Assembly: GCF_000716675.1 (NCBI RefSeq)
Contig: NZ_JNXT01000065.1
Coordinates: forward strand, 1-45,300
Direction: 5' to 3'
Origin: Streptomyces alboflavus
Lineage (GTDB): Bacteria > Actinomycetota > Actinomycetes > Streptomycetales > Streptomycetaceae
Length of the DNA: 45,300 bases
The position numbers were made by a program, and so were the translations under genes. Of this stretch, positions 16,935-27,554 are shown one piece after another; within the stretch, counting starts at the first letter, position 1, and the number at the start of each line of letters is the position of its first letter. Under the pieces are notes generated by a model. It did not search any database and was not told where the DNA came from. It was given only the letters and a program-made list of their open reading frames with translations.

Positions 16935-17944
16935 ATGACTCCAGCGACCTCAGGAACACCGGCGAACGCAGGGCCTTCGACGGACTCGGGGACCGCGGCC
17001 ACCCTGGACAGGGCGGGGTGGGACTCCTCGGACCGGGCGGGGTGGGACTCCTCGGACCCGCGCCGCGCCGCCCTCGCCGACGTCGTGGCCATCCCCGTGA
17101 CCCCGTTCGCCGCGGACGGCTCCCTCGACCGCCCGGCCCACCGCGCCCTGCTGCGCCGCCTCCTCGACACCGGCATCCGCACGCTCACGCCGAACGGCAA
17201 CACCGGCGAGTTCCACGCCCTCAGCCCCGGCGAGCGGCGCGCCGTCACCGAGCTGACCGTCGCCGAGGCCGGGGAGCGGGCCACCGTCGTCGTCGGCGTC
17301 GGCCACGACCTGGCGACCGCGACGGCCGACGCCCGGCACGCCGCCGAGGCCGGCGCGCGCCTGGTGATGGTGCACCAGCCCGCGCACCCGTACGTCTCCG
17401 GCGCGGGCTGGGTCGCCTACCACCGGGCCGTCGCCGAGGCCGTGCCGGAACTCGGCGTCGTGCCGTACGTGCGCGACCCGCGGCTGCCCGGGTCCCGGCT
17501 CGCCGAACTCGCCGACGTCTGCCCGAACGTGACCGGCGTGAAGTACGCGGTGCCGGACGCGGCGCGCTTCGCGGCGTTCGCGCGGGACGCGGGCGCCGAG
17601 CGGTTCGTGTGGGTGGCGGGCCTCGCGGAGCCGTACGCGCCCGCGTACTTCTCGGCCGGGGCGACCGGCTTCACCTCGGGCCTGGTCAATGTGGCGCCGC
17701 TGCTCTCGCTCGCGATGCTGGGGGCGCTGCGGGAGGGGGACCACGGCACGGCGATGGCGGTCTGGGGGCGGATCCGCCGCTTCGAGGAGCTGCGGGCCGC
17801 CGACGGCTCCGCGGCCAACGTGTCGGTGGTGAAGGAGGCGCTCGCGGTCCTCGGCCTGTGCCGACGCGACGTACGCCCGCCGAGCAGTGTGCTGCCGGAG
17901 CCGGTGCGCGCGGAGGTCGCTCAGATCGTGGCGGGGTGGGGGCG

Positions 17945-17948
<4 letters not shown>
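16935..17948 (+). CDS. Dihydrodipicolinate synthase-family sugar-acid enzyme
   Basis: A 337-aa class I aldolase-superfamily protein. It has VVAIPVTPFAADGSLDRPAH, then TPNGNTGEFHALSPGERRA (the substrate-carboxylate loop), then the Schiff-base lysine Lys203 in VTGVKYAVPD. The residues before ~46 are a disordered tail containing an exact 8-residue tandem repeat (DRAGWDSS twice) made by a 24-bp DNA duplication. It overlaps an IlvD/Edd dehydratase by GTGA. The pair most simply catalyses pentonate or hexonate dehydration followed by a DapA-type dehydratase or aldolase step, for example 2-keto-3-deoxy-pentonate to 2-oxoglutarate semialdehyde. True lysine-pathway DapA is less likely in this setting. 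Confidence 0.85.
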
Positions 17949-19752
<1,804 letters not shown>

Positions 19753-19756
<4 letters not shown>

Positions 19757-19800
19757 CTGGCTAGGTTGCATTCCTAACTAGCTGGCTCTACGGTCTAGGT
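19753..19800. promoter_or_regulatory. Repeat-rich operator region before the CPBP/PadR operon
   Basis: Two exact copies of CTAGCTGGCT (19753-19762 and 19778-19787), 25 bp apart, enclose CTAGGTT...AACTAG, a partial dyad. TCTAGGTAGT follows and could hold the -10 region. Autoregulatory PadR genes usually have such dyads; the downstream operon encodes a PadR protein, so this is its likely target. Confidence 0.55.
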
Positions 19801-19828
19801 AGTTCACAAGACCAGGGGGAGCACGACC

Positions 19829-20581
19829 ATGTCACCCATCCTCACGACGGACTTCGCACCGGAGTTCTCCGGTGCCGCGACGGCCGTCGCGGGCGCGCTC
19901 GGCGCCTACCTCCTGCTCGTCGAGCCATGGCTCGGCCGCCGGATGTACGCGTCACTGGCGCGCCGCCGCGCCACCGAACCGCGCGCGCTCGTGCGCTACT
20001 TCACGCTCTCGATCACGCTCTGGTGGGCGTTCGCGGCCCTCGCGGCGAGCACGCTGCTGCTCTCGCCGGGAGCGAAGGCGAAGGACCTGGGCCTGGCCCT
20101 CCCGAAAGACCCGGCCTTCTTCCTCCCCGTGGTGCTCCTCTTCGCCGTGATCGCCGTCGCCTCCGGCAGGTCCTTCCGGGAGCTGGCCAAGGAGGGCAAG
20201 CACATCCCCGGCCGGGCGGCCATCGAGGCGATGCTGCCGCGCACCGACGCGGAGCGGCGGCTCGCGATCGCGGCCGCCGTGACCGACGGCATCTGCGCGG
20301 AACTGGTCTACCGCGGCCTGCTCATCGCCTTCGGCGTCGGCGCCCTCGGCCTCGACCCCTACCTGGCGGCGGCGCTCTCGCTCGCCGTGTACGCCCTCGC
20401 CGGCTGGTACCAGGGCGGCACCGGAGTCGTCGTCCTCGCCCTCTTCGGCGCGCTCCTCACCGGCCTGTACCTGGCCACGGGGAGCCTGCTCCTGCCCATC
20501 GCCGTGCACGCCATGATCAGCGTCCGCGACCTGCTGATCCCCGCGCCCGAACTCCCGCACGCCCAGGGCGGCGCGGCGTGA
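19829..20581 (+). CDS. CPBP-type intramembrane protein with altered active-site motif
   Basis: A 250-aa membrane protein with several hydrophobic segments. The region GICAELVYRGLLIAFGVGAL (~155-174) corresponds to the CPBP/Abi (CAAX-protease-like) motif EExxxR, but the first Glu is Ala here (AELVYR). A late LLLPIAVHAMISVRDL has the second-motif histidine. Loss of one Glu may weaken or abolish protease activity, or mark a sub-family. It begins the operon with padR (GTGA overlap). Function unknown; possibly a membrane stress or processing role. Confidence 0.8.
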   Translation: MSPILTTDFAPEFSGAATAVAGALGAYLLLVEPWLGRRMYASLARRRATEPRALVRYFTLSITLWWAFAALAASTLLLSPGAKAKDLGLALPKDPAFFLPVVLLFAVIAVASGRSFRELAKEGKHIPGRAAIEAMLPRTDAERRLAIAAAVTDGICAELVYRGLLIAFGVGALGLDPYLAAALSLAVYALAGWYQGGTGVVVLALFGALLTGLYLATGSLLLPIAVHAMISVRDLLIPAPELPHAQGGAA

Positions 20582-20916
20582 CCGCGGACCGGCGCGCCAG
20601 CTGGTTCAAGGGCGTCCTTGACCTCCTCGTCCTCGCCTCCCTCACCGACGGCGAGAGCTACGGCTACGAGATCGCCAAGCAGCTCGGCGCGGCGGGCTTC
20701 GGGCAGATCAAGGGCGGCACGCTGTACCCGGTCCTGAACCGCCTTGAGGAGGCGGGCCTGGTGGCGGCGGAGTTCCGGGCGACGGAGAAGGGGCCCGGCA
20801 GGCGCTACTACTCCCTCACCGCGGCCGGACGTGAAGTCCTTTCCGAACAGGGCGAGTTGTGGCTGGCGTTCGACGGCTCGGTACGTGACGTACTGGCGAA
20901 GGCGGGAGTGAAGTGA
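20578..20916 (+). CDS. PadR-family transcriptional regulator
   Basis: A 112-aa winged-helix protein: WFKGVLDLLVLASLTDGESY, GYEIAKQL, the recognition region GGTLYPVLNRLEEAGLV, and RRYYSLTAAGREVL for the wing, all standard PadR marks. Start GTG 20578 overlaps the CPBP stop. The short C-terminal helix would dimerise. PadR proteins normally repress their own operon, and CTAGCTGGCT repeats lie upstream of the first gene. Confidence 0.92.
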   Translation: MTADRRASWFKGVLDLLVLASLTDGESYGYEIAKQLGAAGFGQIKGGTLYPVLNRLEEAGLVAAEFRATEKGPGRRYYSLTAAGREVLSEQGELWLAFDGSVRDVLAKAGVK

Positions 20917-20917
20917 G

Positions 20918-21676
20918 ATGAGCTCGACGAACACGGCGGGGGCGGCTTCGGCGTACTGGGACGACCTCGGCGCGCGGCTGCGTGAGCTGGGGCTGCCCGC
21001 CGGGCACGTCCGGACGACCGTCGCGGACCTCGCGGCGCACCTCGCGGAGAGCGGGGGCACTGCGGAGGAGGAGTTCGGGCCGGTCGAGGAGTTCGCGCGG
21101 GAGCTGGTGCCCGGGTCGATGGGGGAGGACCCGCTTCCGGCCGCCGAGGGGGACTCGCGGGTGGAGGTGTGGCGGTGGACCGCCGACACTTTCGTCGACG
21201 AGGAATTGCTCGGCCGGTTCGGCGACGAGGGCTGGGAGATGCGGCGGGTCGACGGCCTCGGCCGGTTCGTCTGCCACCGGGACCTGGACCGCCCCCAGCG
21301 GTGGGAGTACCGGCGGGAGCTGGTCACGCGGGGCCGTGAAGGGCTCGACGAGCGGTTGGCGCCCGAGGGCTGGGAGGCCTGCGGCGACTGGGTGATCTAC
21401 GCCTGGTTCAAACGCCCCCGAGCGGCGAGCCTCGGCCCCGCGGCGGAACTCTCGACGGTGCCGTCGGCACCCTCCCGCCGGCACTTCCTGAGCCGCCGCT
21501 TCTACGCGCTGCTGGGTCTCCTGGCGACCGCCCTCGCCGCGTCCGGCGTCACCGTGGCCCTCCGGGACGGCGACGCGGCCTCCGGCCTGGGCTACGTCAC
21601 GGGGCTCCTGGCGGGGGCGGCGGTGCCGGTGGCGGGGTTCCTGGCGTGGCGCCGGTGGAGAAACCGCCGTCCATAG
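20918..21676 (+). CDS. Membrane protein with HAAS/DUF1700-like and DUF2812-like regions
   Basis: A 252-aa protein starting one base after the PadR stop. The N-terminus (~10-70, YWDDLGARLRELGL, then EEFARELV) resembles the helical HAAS/DUF1700 domain that often accompanies PadR regulators. The middle (~80-165, FVDEELLGRFGDEGWEM, then RWEYRREL and ERLAPEGWEACGDWVIYAWF) resembles DUF2812. Two membrane helices follow (FYALLGLLATALAASGVTVA and GYVTGLLAGAAVPVAGFLA). In PadR/DUF1700/DUF2812 sets the membrane protein is thought to transmit a signal to, or be controlled by, PadR; the molecular role is unknown. Confidence 0.8.
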   Translation: MSSTNTAGAASAYWDDLGARLRELGLPAGHVRTTVADLAAHLAESGGTAEEEFGPVEEFARELVPGSMGEDPLPAAEGDSRVEVWRWTADTFVDEELLGRFGDEGWEMRRVDGLGRFVCHRDLDRPQRWEYRRELVTRGREGLDERLAPEGWEACGDWVIYAWFKRPRAASLGPAAELSTVPSAPSRRHFLSRRFYALLGLLATALAASGVTVALRDGDAASGLGYVTGLLAGAAVPVAGFLAWRRWRNRRP

Positions 21677-21775
21677 GCCGCACCGGTCCGTGCCCACCCG
21701 GCAGACCGGCGGCAGACGCCGGACGGCCTGCCGTGGCACAGGCGGCCAGAAGCCCGCGGTGGGCTGGAAACGGGA

Positions 21776-21811
21776 TGGGGGTCCCCCCTGCTCTTTAAGA
21801 GCTTGGGGGAG
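21776..21811. repeat. 36-bp hairpin element (second copy)
   Basis: This element is the reverse complement of 2961-2996 with one mismatch in 36. Its core GCTCTTTAAGAGC pairs with itself, flanked by CCCCC/GGGGG arms. It sits between convergent genes and may act as a transcription end for both. Confidence 0.75.
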
Positions 21812-21856
21812 GGTGGGAGAGATCCGCCGCGAAGCGGCGGCACTGAATCCGCACAG

Positions 21857-23302
21857 CTAGCGCAGCGCCGCCCGCATCATCGCGGCAGCGATCGGCGCCG
21901 CCAGCCCGTTCCCGCTGACCTCCGACCGCGCGGCGTCGGACGACTCCACGATCACAGCGACAGCGACCTCCTTGCCGTCACCGCCCTTGGCGTACGAGGT
22001 GAACCAGGCGTACGGCGTCTTGGAGTTGTTCTCGCCGTGCTGAGCGGTACCGGTCTTGCCGCCCACGACGGCCCCGTCGATCTTCGCGTTGGTCCCCGTG
22101 CCCTCCTCGACGACCGTCTTCATGGCGGACTGCAACCCCTCGGCGGTCCCGGCGCTCATCACCCGCTCGGAGCCCTCGTCACCGAAGTCCCGCAGCACGT
22201 TCCCGTCCGCGTCGGTCACCTTGGACACCATGTGCGGGGAGGCCAGCTCCCCGCCGTTGGAGATCGCGGCGGACACGAGCGCCATCTGCAGCGGCGTGGC
22301 GGTGACGTCGAACTGCCCGATGCCGGTGAGCGCGGTCTGTGCCTTGTCCATCCCGGACGGGTAGGAGCTCTTCGCCGCCCGCACGGGCACGTCCAGCTTG
22401 TCGGTGTTGAAGCCGAACTTCTCGGCCTGGGACTTGACCTTGTCCTGCCCGAGGTCGACGGCCATCTTGGCGAAGACGTTGTTGCAGGAGTACCGCAGGG
22501 CGGTGCGGATGGTCGCGTCCTCGCAGGGCGCGGAGGAGTTCTCGTTCTTGAGGACGGTCCGGGTCCCGGGCAGCGTGTACGGGTTGGGGCTCGCGGTCTT
22601 CTCGTCGACCGAACCGTAGAGCCCGCTCTCCAGCGCCGCCGCCGCGACGACCAGCTTGAACGTCGAGCCGGGCGGCAGCGGCTGGCGCAGCGCGCGGTTC
22701 ACCATCGGCTTGTCCTCGTCTGAGGTGAGCGCCTTCCAGGCGTCGCCGTCGGTGGAACCGCTGATCCTCGACGGGTCGTAGGACGGCGTGGAGACCATGC
22801 CGAGGATCTTCCCGGTCTTCGGGTCGACGGCGACGGCCGCGCCCTTCTTGTCGCCGAGGGCCTTGTACGCGGCCTTCTGCACGGCCGGGTCGATGGTCGT
22901 GAGGACGTCACCGGGGTCGGCACGCTTGTTGGTGAGCGTGTCGAGGGGGTTCTTGAGACGGTTGTCGGTGCCGTCGAGGAGGTCCTTGTAGATGCCCTCC
23001 AGCTGGGTGGCCCCGTACACCTGTGAGCTGTAGCCGGTGACGGCGGAGTACAGCGGGCCGTCCTTGTAGGTGCGCTTGTACGCCAGGTCACCGCCCTTCG
23101 TGCGCTTCGACCCTGTGACGGCCTCCCCGCCCACGATGATGTCGCCCAGCGGGTACGCGTACTGCTCGATCGCGTTGCGCCGGTTCAGCTGGTCGTCCGC
23201 GAGTGCCTTCGAGTCGTGGAACTGCACCCAGGTCGCCCGCACAAGCAGGGCGAGTACCAGGAGCAGCACGAACACCGAGGTATGCCTGATCGTCTTGTTC
23301 AT
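21857..23302 (-). CDS. Class B penicillin-binding protein (transpeptidase)
   Basis: A 481-aa protein with one N-terminal membrane helix (VFVLLLVLALLV) and an extracytoplasmic transpeptidase domain. Active-site motifs are all present: PPGSTFK (Ser213, Lys216), YSCNN (Ser272/Asn274) and GGKTGTA (Lys416). The N-terminal part has RRNAIEQYAYPLGDIIVGGE and VDPKTGKILGMVSTPSYDPS, as in PbpA-type proteins. It cross-links peptidoglycan at the outer membrane face. It resembles the additional secreted PBPs of Streptomyces that are not in the dcw cluster. It lies downstream of a two-component system on the same strand, separated by 90 bp with palindromic repeats. Confidence 0.93.
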   Translation of the reverse strand: MNKTIRHTSVFVLLLVLALLVRATWVQFHDSKALADDQLNRRNAIEQYAYPLGDIIVGGEAVTGSKRTKGGDLAYKRTYKDGPLYSAVTGYSSQVYGATQLEGIYKDLLDGTDNRLKNPLDTLTNKRADPGDVLTTIDPAVQKAAYKALGDKKGAAVAVDPKTGKILGMVSTPSYDPSRISGSTDGDAWKALTSDEDKPMVNRALRQPLPPGSTFKLVVAAAALESGLYGSVDEKTASPNPYTLPGTRTVLKNENSSAPCEDATIRTALRYSCNNVFAKMAVDLGQDKVKSQAEKFGFNTDKLDVPVRAAKSSYPSGMDKAQTALTGIGQFDVTATPLQMALVSAAISNGGELASPHMVSKVTDADGNVLRDFGDEGSERVMSAGTAEGLQSAMKTVVEEGTGTNAKIDGAVVGGKTGTAQHGENNSKTPYAWFTSYAKGGDGKEVAVAVIVESSDAARSEVSGNGLAAPIAAAMMRAALR

Positions 23303-23371
23303 CCCACAGAAGGACGAGCACGCCTCCGCTTTCCGTTCCCCTCTTGCGGCGATGTGTCCGTTTTCTCAGGA

Positions 23372-23412
23372 GCTCTTCATGAAGCGTGCCGCTCACGCGC
23401 TCTTCATGAAGC
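23372..23412. repeat. Two copies of a CTTCATGAAG palindrome before the PBP gene
   Basis: The 14-bp sequence GCTCTTCATGAAGC occurs at 23372-23385 and 23399-23412; its core CTTCATGAAG is a perfect palindrome, 27 bp centre to centre. One copy overlaps the last codons of the response regulator, the other lies in the gap upstream of the PBP start (70-110 bases away). It may be an operator or a small duplication. Confidence 0.5.
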
Positions 23413-24058
23413 CCGCCTCGTACGCCGCGATCACCGCCTGTGTGCGGTCCCGCGCCCCCGTCTTCGCGAGGACCGCCGCCACATGCGTCTTCACCGTCGC
23501 CGGGCCGACCTCCATCCGCTCGGCGATCTCCGCGTTGGTGAGCCCGGCCGCCATCAGCCGAAGGACCTCGCTCTCGCGCCCGGTGAGCCGCGTGATCCAG
23601 GGCGCCTGCGCGGTCTCGGCGCGCCCGTGCTCGGCGGCGAGCGCCCGCACGGCCGCCGGGAACAGCAGCGAGTCGCTGCGCGCGACCAGGCGCACCGCCT
23701 GCACCAGCGCCTCCGCCTCGGCCCGCTTCAGGAGGAAGCCGGACGCCCCGGCGCGCAGCGCCTCGTACACGTACGAGTCGTTCTCGAAGGTCGTGACGAC
23801 GACGATGCGGGGCGGCTCGGGCATCGTCTGGAGGATCTGCTCGGTGGCACGGATGCCGTCGATCTCCGGCATGCGTACGTCCATGAGCACCACGTCGGGC
23901 CTCAGCTCGCGCACCACGGACACCGCCTCGGCGCCGGTCGCCGCCTCGCCGACGATCTCCAGGTCGGGCTCGGCGGCGAGGATGGCGCGCAGCGCGGTGC
24001 GCACCATGCGCTCGTCGTCGGCGAGGACGATGCGCAGCGGGGCGGCGGGGTCGGTCAT
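23393..24058 (-). CDS. NarL/LuxR-family response regulator
   Basis: A 221-aa regulator. The receiver domain (~8-124) has the acidic pair in VLADDERM, phospho-acceptor Asp in DVVLMDVRMPEIDG near 56, and VVTTFEND plus LLKRAEAE for the switch Thr and Lys. The C-terminal LuxR helix-turn-helix (~155-215) reads LTGRESEVLRLMAAGLTNAE and VKTHVAAVLAKTGARDR. ATG 24058. It is 64 bp downstream of the histidine kinase and must be its partner. The target is likely close by (membrane protein operon or the PBP gene). Confidence 0.94.
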   Translation of the reverse strand: MTDPAAPLRIVLADDERMVRTALRAILAAEPDLEIVGEAATGAEAVSVVRELRPDVVLMDVRMPEIDGIRATEQILQTMPEPPRIVVVTTFENDSYVYEALRAGASGFLLKRAEAEALVQAVRLVARSDSLLFPAAVRALAAEHGRAETAQAPWITRLTGRESEVLRLMAAGLTNAEIAERMEVGPATVKTHVAAVLAKTGARDRTQAVIAAYEAGFMKSA

Positions 24059-24122
24059 GGGGGTCCCTTCGTGCGGGTCGTTCAGGCGGTGCGGGGCGTC
24101 CGGTTCGTCCGGGGCGTGCGGG

Positions 24123-25484
24123 TCATGCGGGCCCCTGCAGGGGCAGTCGTACGTGGAGTCGCCAGGTGGTGGCGGCCGCGCCGTCGGCCGGGGCGGCGGT
24201 GTCGGGCGGTCCTGTGACGGGTCCGGCCTGCGCGGTGCCGCCGAGGAGGCGGGCCCGGTCGGCGATGCCGCTGAGGCCGTGGCCGCCGCCCGGGCGGGTG
24301 GACGCGGGCCCGGCGGCGGGCAGCGGGTTCTCGGCGACGATCTCCAGGCCGGAGCCGTCCAGGGCGACGCGCAGCGTCACGACGGTGTCCGCTCCGGCGT
24401 GCTTGAGGGCGTTGCTGAGGGCCTCCTGCACGATGCGGTAGCCCTCGCGGGACACCATCGGCGGCAGCGCCTCGGCGTACCCGGAGTACCCGGACCCCGA
24501 GGTGCCGAGCACCTCGGGGCCGATGTCCGCGTCGACGCGCAGGCCGCCCGCCCGGGTGCGGTCGAGGAGCCCGGCGAGGTCGCCGCCGAGCGTGGGCGCC
24601 GGCGCCGTCGAGCCGCGTTCGCCGCCCTCGCGCAGCACGCCGAGGACGGTGTCCAGCTCGCCGACGGTCCGCCGGGTGGTCTCCTCGATGGCGGCCAGGG
24701 CCTCGCGGACGAACTCCGGGTCCCGGTCGAGCAGTTTGCGGGCCGCGCTCGCCTGGAGCGTGACGGCGCTCAGCGCGTGGCCCACCGAGTCGTGCAGCTC
24801 GCGGGCGAGCCGGTTGCGCACGGCGAGGTCGGCGGCGCGGCGCTCGGCGTCGGCGAGGCGGTCGGCGGGCGTCGGCCCGAGCAGCAGCGGCGCCCAGCGG
24901 GCGAGCAGGGCGCCCGCCCCCGCCACGCACCCGGCGAGCGCGACGAGGAACAGGGTGCCCGTGACCGGCCCGATCGCGAGCACCCAGGGCTCCCGCAGGT
25001 GCTCGGGCAGCCCGAGCCAGGAGCCCCCGAGGGCCACAAAGACCGGCAGCAGGATCTGGAAGGTCGCGAACGGCACGAGCCCGAGCGTCATCCCGCTGAG
25101 GACCCCGCCGAAGCCGAGGTGCAGCGTGAACCAGGCCACGGTGCGCCCCCGCGCGGCCCGTGACCGCGGCGGCCCGTCGGCAAGGGACGCCTCCGGCACC
25201 CCGCACAGCGCCCGCACCGCCGCCACCGACATGGGCCGAGTCAGCGGGAACAGCGCGGTGATCGCGGCGAGGGGGAGCCCGAAGGCGAACGCCAGGAGCT
25301 GGGAGGCGAACGACCCGAACATCATGTTCTCGCCGAGCAGCGGGCCGGACATCATCGACCCGACGAACACGTACGGCATGGCGAGCGCGCCGCCGAGGAT
25401 CAGATGGATCCACCGCCGCCGCGCCCGCCGCCCGGCCAGGGCCGTGGCGAACCGCCGCACCCCGTCCGGGGGGAGCTGTCTCAC
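24123..25484 (-). CDS. Sensor histidine kinase (HisKA_3 type)
   Basis: A 453-aa membrane kinase with several hydrophobic segments in the first ~210 residues and no large external domain. The dimerisation/phosphorylation helix LARELHDSVGHALSAVTLQA (phospho-His) follows, and a C-terminal HATPase (EALSNALKHAGADTV, then GGGHGLSGIADRARLLGG). This is the NarL-type kinase architecture common in Streptomyces. Start GTG 25484 overlaps the preceding membrane protein stop (GTGA). It phosphorylates the regulator encoded next. The signal is not evident; the coupled membrane protein may take part in sensing. Confidence 0.9.
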   Translation of the reverse strand: MRQLPPDGVRRFATALAGRRARRRWIHLILGGALAMPYVFVGSMMSGPLLGENMMFGSFASQLLAFAFGLPLAAITALFPLTRPMSVAAVRALCGVPEASLADGPPRSRAARGRTVAWFTLHLGFGGVLSGMTLGLVPFATFQILLPVFVALGGSWLGLPEHLREPWVLAIGPVTGTLFLVALAGCVAGAGALLARWAPLLLGPTPADRLADAERRAADLAVRNRLARELHDSVGHALSAVTLQASAARKLLDRDPEFVREALAAIEETTRRTVGELDTVLGVLREGGERGSTAPAPTLGGDLAGLLDRTRAGGLRVDADIGPEVLGTSGSGYSGYAEALPPMVSREGYRIVQEALSNALKHAGADTVVTLRVALDGSGLEIVAENPLPAAGPASTRPGGGHGLSGIADRARLLGGTAQAGPVTGPPDTAAPADGAAATTWRLHVRLPLQGPA

Positions 25485-26518
25485 GCGGCGCCCGTCCGCC
25501 CCGTGTTCTCGGCGCGCGAGGCCGCCCGCTCCTTGAGGAAGCGTGCCCCCATGACGGCCACGAGCGTTCCGATGATCATCTGCACAGCGTAGGACAGGAG
25601 CATCGCGGACGTGGGCCGGTCGGCGGCGTCCGTGGTGCCCGCGAACGACGTCACGAACATCCAGGCGCCCCAGCACGCCACCGCCGCCGACCCGGCGAGG
25701 GCGAGCGCGAGCGGCACCTTCACGGGCAGCGCGGGCAGCCGCCGGAACGCAAGGACCAGGGCGCCCGCCACGGCCGCGGCGAGGTAGCCGAAGTCCAGGG
25801 CGGACAGGACGTGGAAGTCGGACGTGCGCTCGTCGGCGCGCGACGCGTTCAGGCCGAGCGTCGAACCGCCCGCCCACAGCAGCCGCAGCCCGGCCGGGTA
25901 CAGGGCGAGCAGCGCGGCCGTCACCGCGCACAACCGCGTCGCGCGCCCGCCCGGGCCCGCCGTCGGCAGGTCCCCCACGCGGCCCTGCCACAGGTGCCCC
26001 CACCGGTCGCGGGCGTACAGGACGAACAGCAGCCCCAGGCTGAGGCCTTGGAGGATGAACCCGCCGTACACCACCCCGAACACCCACTCGTGGAGGAAGG
26101 CGTCGCGGCCGGTGTCCTCGGCGTTGTTCACCGATCCGCCGAACGCCCGCACGGCGAGCTGCGCCGGGAACCCGGCCATGATCGGCAGGAGAAGCCCGGT
26201 CGCGGCCCACATGGGCAGGCCGAGCAGCCAGGCCGGTACGCGCCTGCCCCAGGGCCGGGTCAGGAGCAGGGCGATGACGATGACGGCGCCGTCCATGAGG
26301 ACGGTGACGCTGTTGGCGACGGCCATCAGGCCGCGGTGGTCGAGGAGGGTGCTGCCCTCCGGGATGCCGATGTGGCTCCCGGCGATCCAGGCGACCTTCA
26401 GCGAGAGGTAGGGGAGGCAGGCGGCCACGGCGACGGCGCGCAGCAGCGGCCGGAGCCTGCCGGGGGCGGGGTGCGCGCCGCGGCCGGCGGCCGGGGTGGG
26501 GACGAGTGTCTGGCTCAT
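25481..26518 (-). CDS. Polytopic membrane protein coupled to histidine kinase
   Basis: A 345-aa integral membrane protein beginning MSQTLVPTPAAGRGAHPAPG, with about eight hydrophobic segments (for example AVAVAACLPYLSLKVAWIAG and VIVIALLLTRPWGRRVPAWL). No catalytic motif or known family is recognised. The frame extends further upstream, but the region before ATG 26518 is repetitive and low-complexity, and GGAGG lies just before this ATG. Overlap with the kinase gene suggests that it works with the two-component system as accessory sensor or target. Confidence 0.8.
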   Translation of the reverse strand: MSQTLVPTPAAGRGAHPAPGRLRPLLRAVAVAACLPYLSLKVAWIAGSHIGIPEGSTLLDHRGLMAVANSVTVLMDGAVIVIALLLTRPWGRRVPAWLLGLPMWAATGLLLPIMAGFPAQLAVRAFGGSVNNAEDTGRDAFLHEWVFGVVYGGFILQGLSLGLLFVLYARDRWGHLWQGRVGDLPTAGPGGRATRLCAVTAALLALYPAGLRLLWAGGSTLGLNASRADERTSDFHVLSALDFGYLAAAVAGALVLAFRRLPALPVKVPLALALAGSAAVACWGAWMFVTSFAGTTDAADRPTSAMLLSYAVQMIIGTLVAVMGARFLKERAASRAENTGRTGAA

Positions 26519-26739
26519 GCCTCCACGCTCCCGCCGCGGCCCCGCCCACCACCTCCTGCCTGCCGGTGAACCGCCTCCGCCGCACGGGGGAGGGGGCACC
26601 GGCCCGCGAGGAGGGGACGGGGGAGCCGCGCGGCGGGGCGGGTGGGCCGCGCGGCGGGGCGGGTGGGCCTCAGCGCCCCCGCGTGACCGGCGTGCCGGTG
26701 GATGTCGGAGCCCGCGCGCGGCCTGTGCGCCGCTCGGCC
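26519..26739. repeat. Intergenic region with exact 21-bp tandem duplication
   Basis: The gap between the membrane protein start and the iclR stop contains two exact adjoining copies of a 21-bp GC-rich unit (26625-26645 and 26646-26666, unit starting GCCGCGCGGCGG). The promoter of the membrane-protein/kinase operon should lie here, but no clear hexamers are visible. No gene. Confidence 0.55.
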
Positions 26740-27513
26740 TCAGAGCCGCCGCGTGGCCAGCGTCAGCCGGTCCCGCGCGTCGAACAGCGCGTCCTTGACC
26801 ATCTGCTCGTGGGCGGGCGTGAGCCGGGCCACCGGCACCGAGCAACTGATGGCGTCGCGCGCGGGCGTGCGGTACGGGATGGCCACGCCGAAGCAGCGCA
26901 GGCCCAGGGTGTTCTCCTCGCGGTCCACGGCGAAGCCCTGCTCGCGCACCGCGTGCAGCTCCTCGATCAGCTTCTCGCGGTCGGTGATCGTGTTCTCGGT
27001 CAGCGACGGCAGCGTCTCGGGGAGCATCTTGCGGACCTGCTCGTCGGTGTGGGAGGCGAGCAGCGCCTTGCCGAGCGAGGTGGAGTGGGCGGGCAGGCGC
27101 CGGCCGACGCGCGTGAAGGGGCGCAGGTAGTGCTGGGACTGGCGGGTGGCCAGGTACACCACGTTCGTGCCGTCGAGGCGGGCGAGGTGGATCGTCTCCG
27201 TGGTGTCGTCCGAGAGCCGGTCCAGCGTCGGGCGGGCCGCGGCGACCACCTCGTCGCCGTCGATGTACGACGTGCCGACGAGCAGCGCCCGCACCCCGAT
27301 GCCGTACCGCGTACCGGTCGCGTCCGTCTCGATCCAGCCCAGCTCGACCAGGGTGCGAAGCAGCATGTAGAGGCTGGACTTCGGGTACCCGACGGCCTCC
27401 TGGACGTCGGCGAGGGCGTGCATCCCGGGCCGCCCCGCGAAGAACTCCAGCAACTCCACCGTCCGCACCGCGGACTTGACCTGCGCGCCCCCGCCCGTCT
27501 CCCCAGCCGACAT
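26740..27513 (-). CDS. IclR-family transcriptional regulator
   Basis: A 257-aa regulator. N-terminal winged helix: VKSAVRTVELLEFFAGRPGM, then LADVQEAVGYPKSSLYMLLR. The C-terminal effector domain has VYLATRQSQHYLRPFTRVGR, LPAHSTSLGKALLAS and REQGFAVDREENTLGLRCFG. ATG 27513 is preferred because an upstream in-frame ATG (27573) falls inside a palindrome that is probably its operator. It is divergent from the 2-oxoglutarate-semialdehyde dehydrogenase, and IclR proteins often control sugar-acid catabolism, so it most likely governs that gene. The inducer would be a sugar acid or keto-deoxy acid (inference). Confidence 0.9.
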   Translation of the reverse strand: MSAGETGGGAQVKSAVRTVELLEFFAGRPGMHALADVQEAVGYPKSSLYMLLRTLVELGWIETDATGTRYGIGVRALLVGTSYIDGDEVVAAARPTLDRLSDDTTETIHLARLDGTNVVYLATRQSQHYLRPFTRVGRRLPAHSTSLGKALLASHTDEQVRKMLPETLPSLTENTITDREKLIEELHAVREQGFAVDREENTLGLRCFGVAIPYRTPARDAISCSVPVARLTPAHEQMVKDALFDARDRLTLATRRL

Positions 27514-27554
27514 CGCCCTTGACCCCTCACGTCCGACAGGAAATAGTCTCCACT

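Noticed and set aside
25485..26585. N-terminal extension of the histidine kinase
   Set aside because: The frame is open but lies over the membrane protein gene; GTG 25484 overlapping that gene's stop fits the coupled layout.
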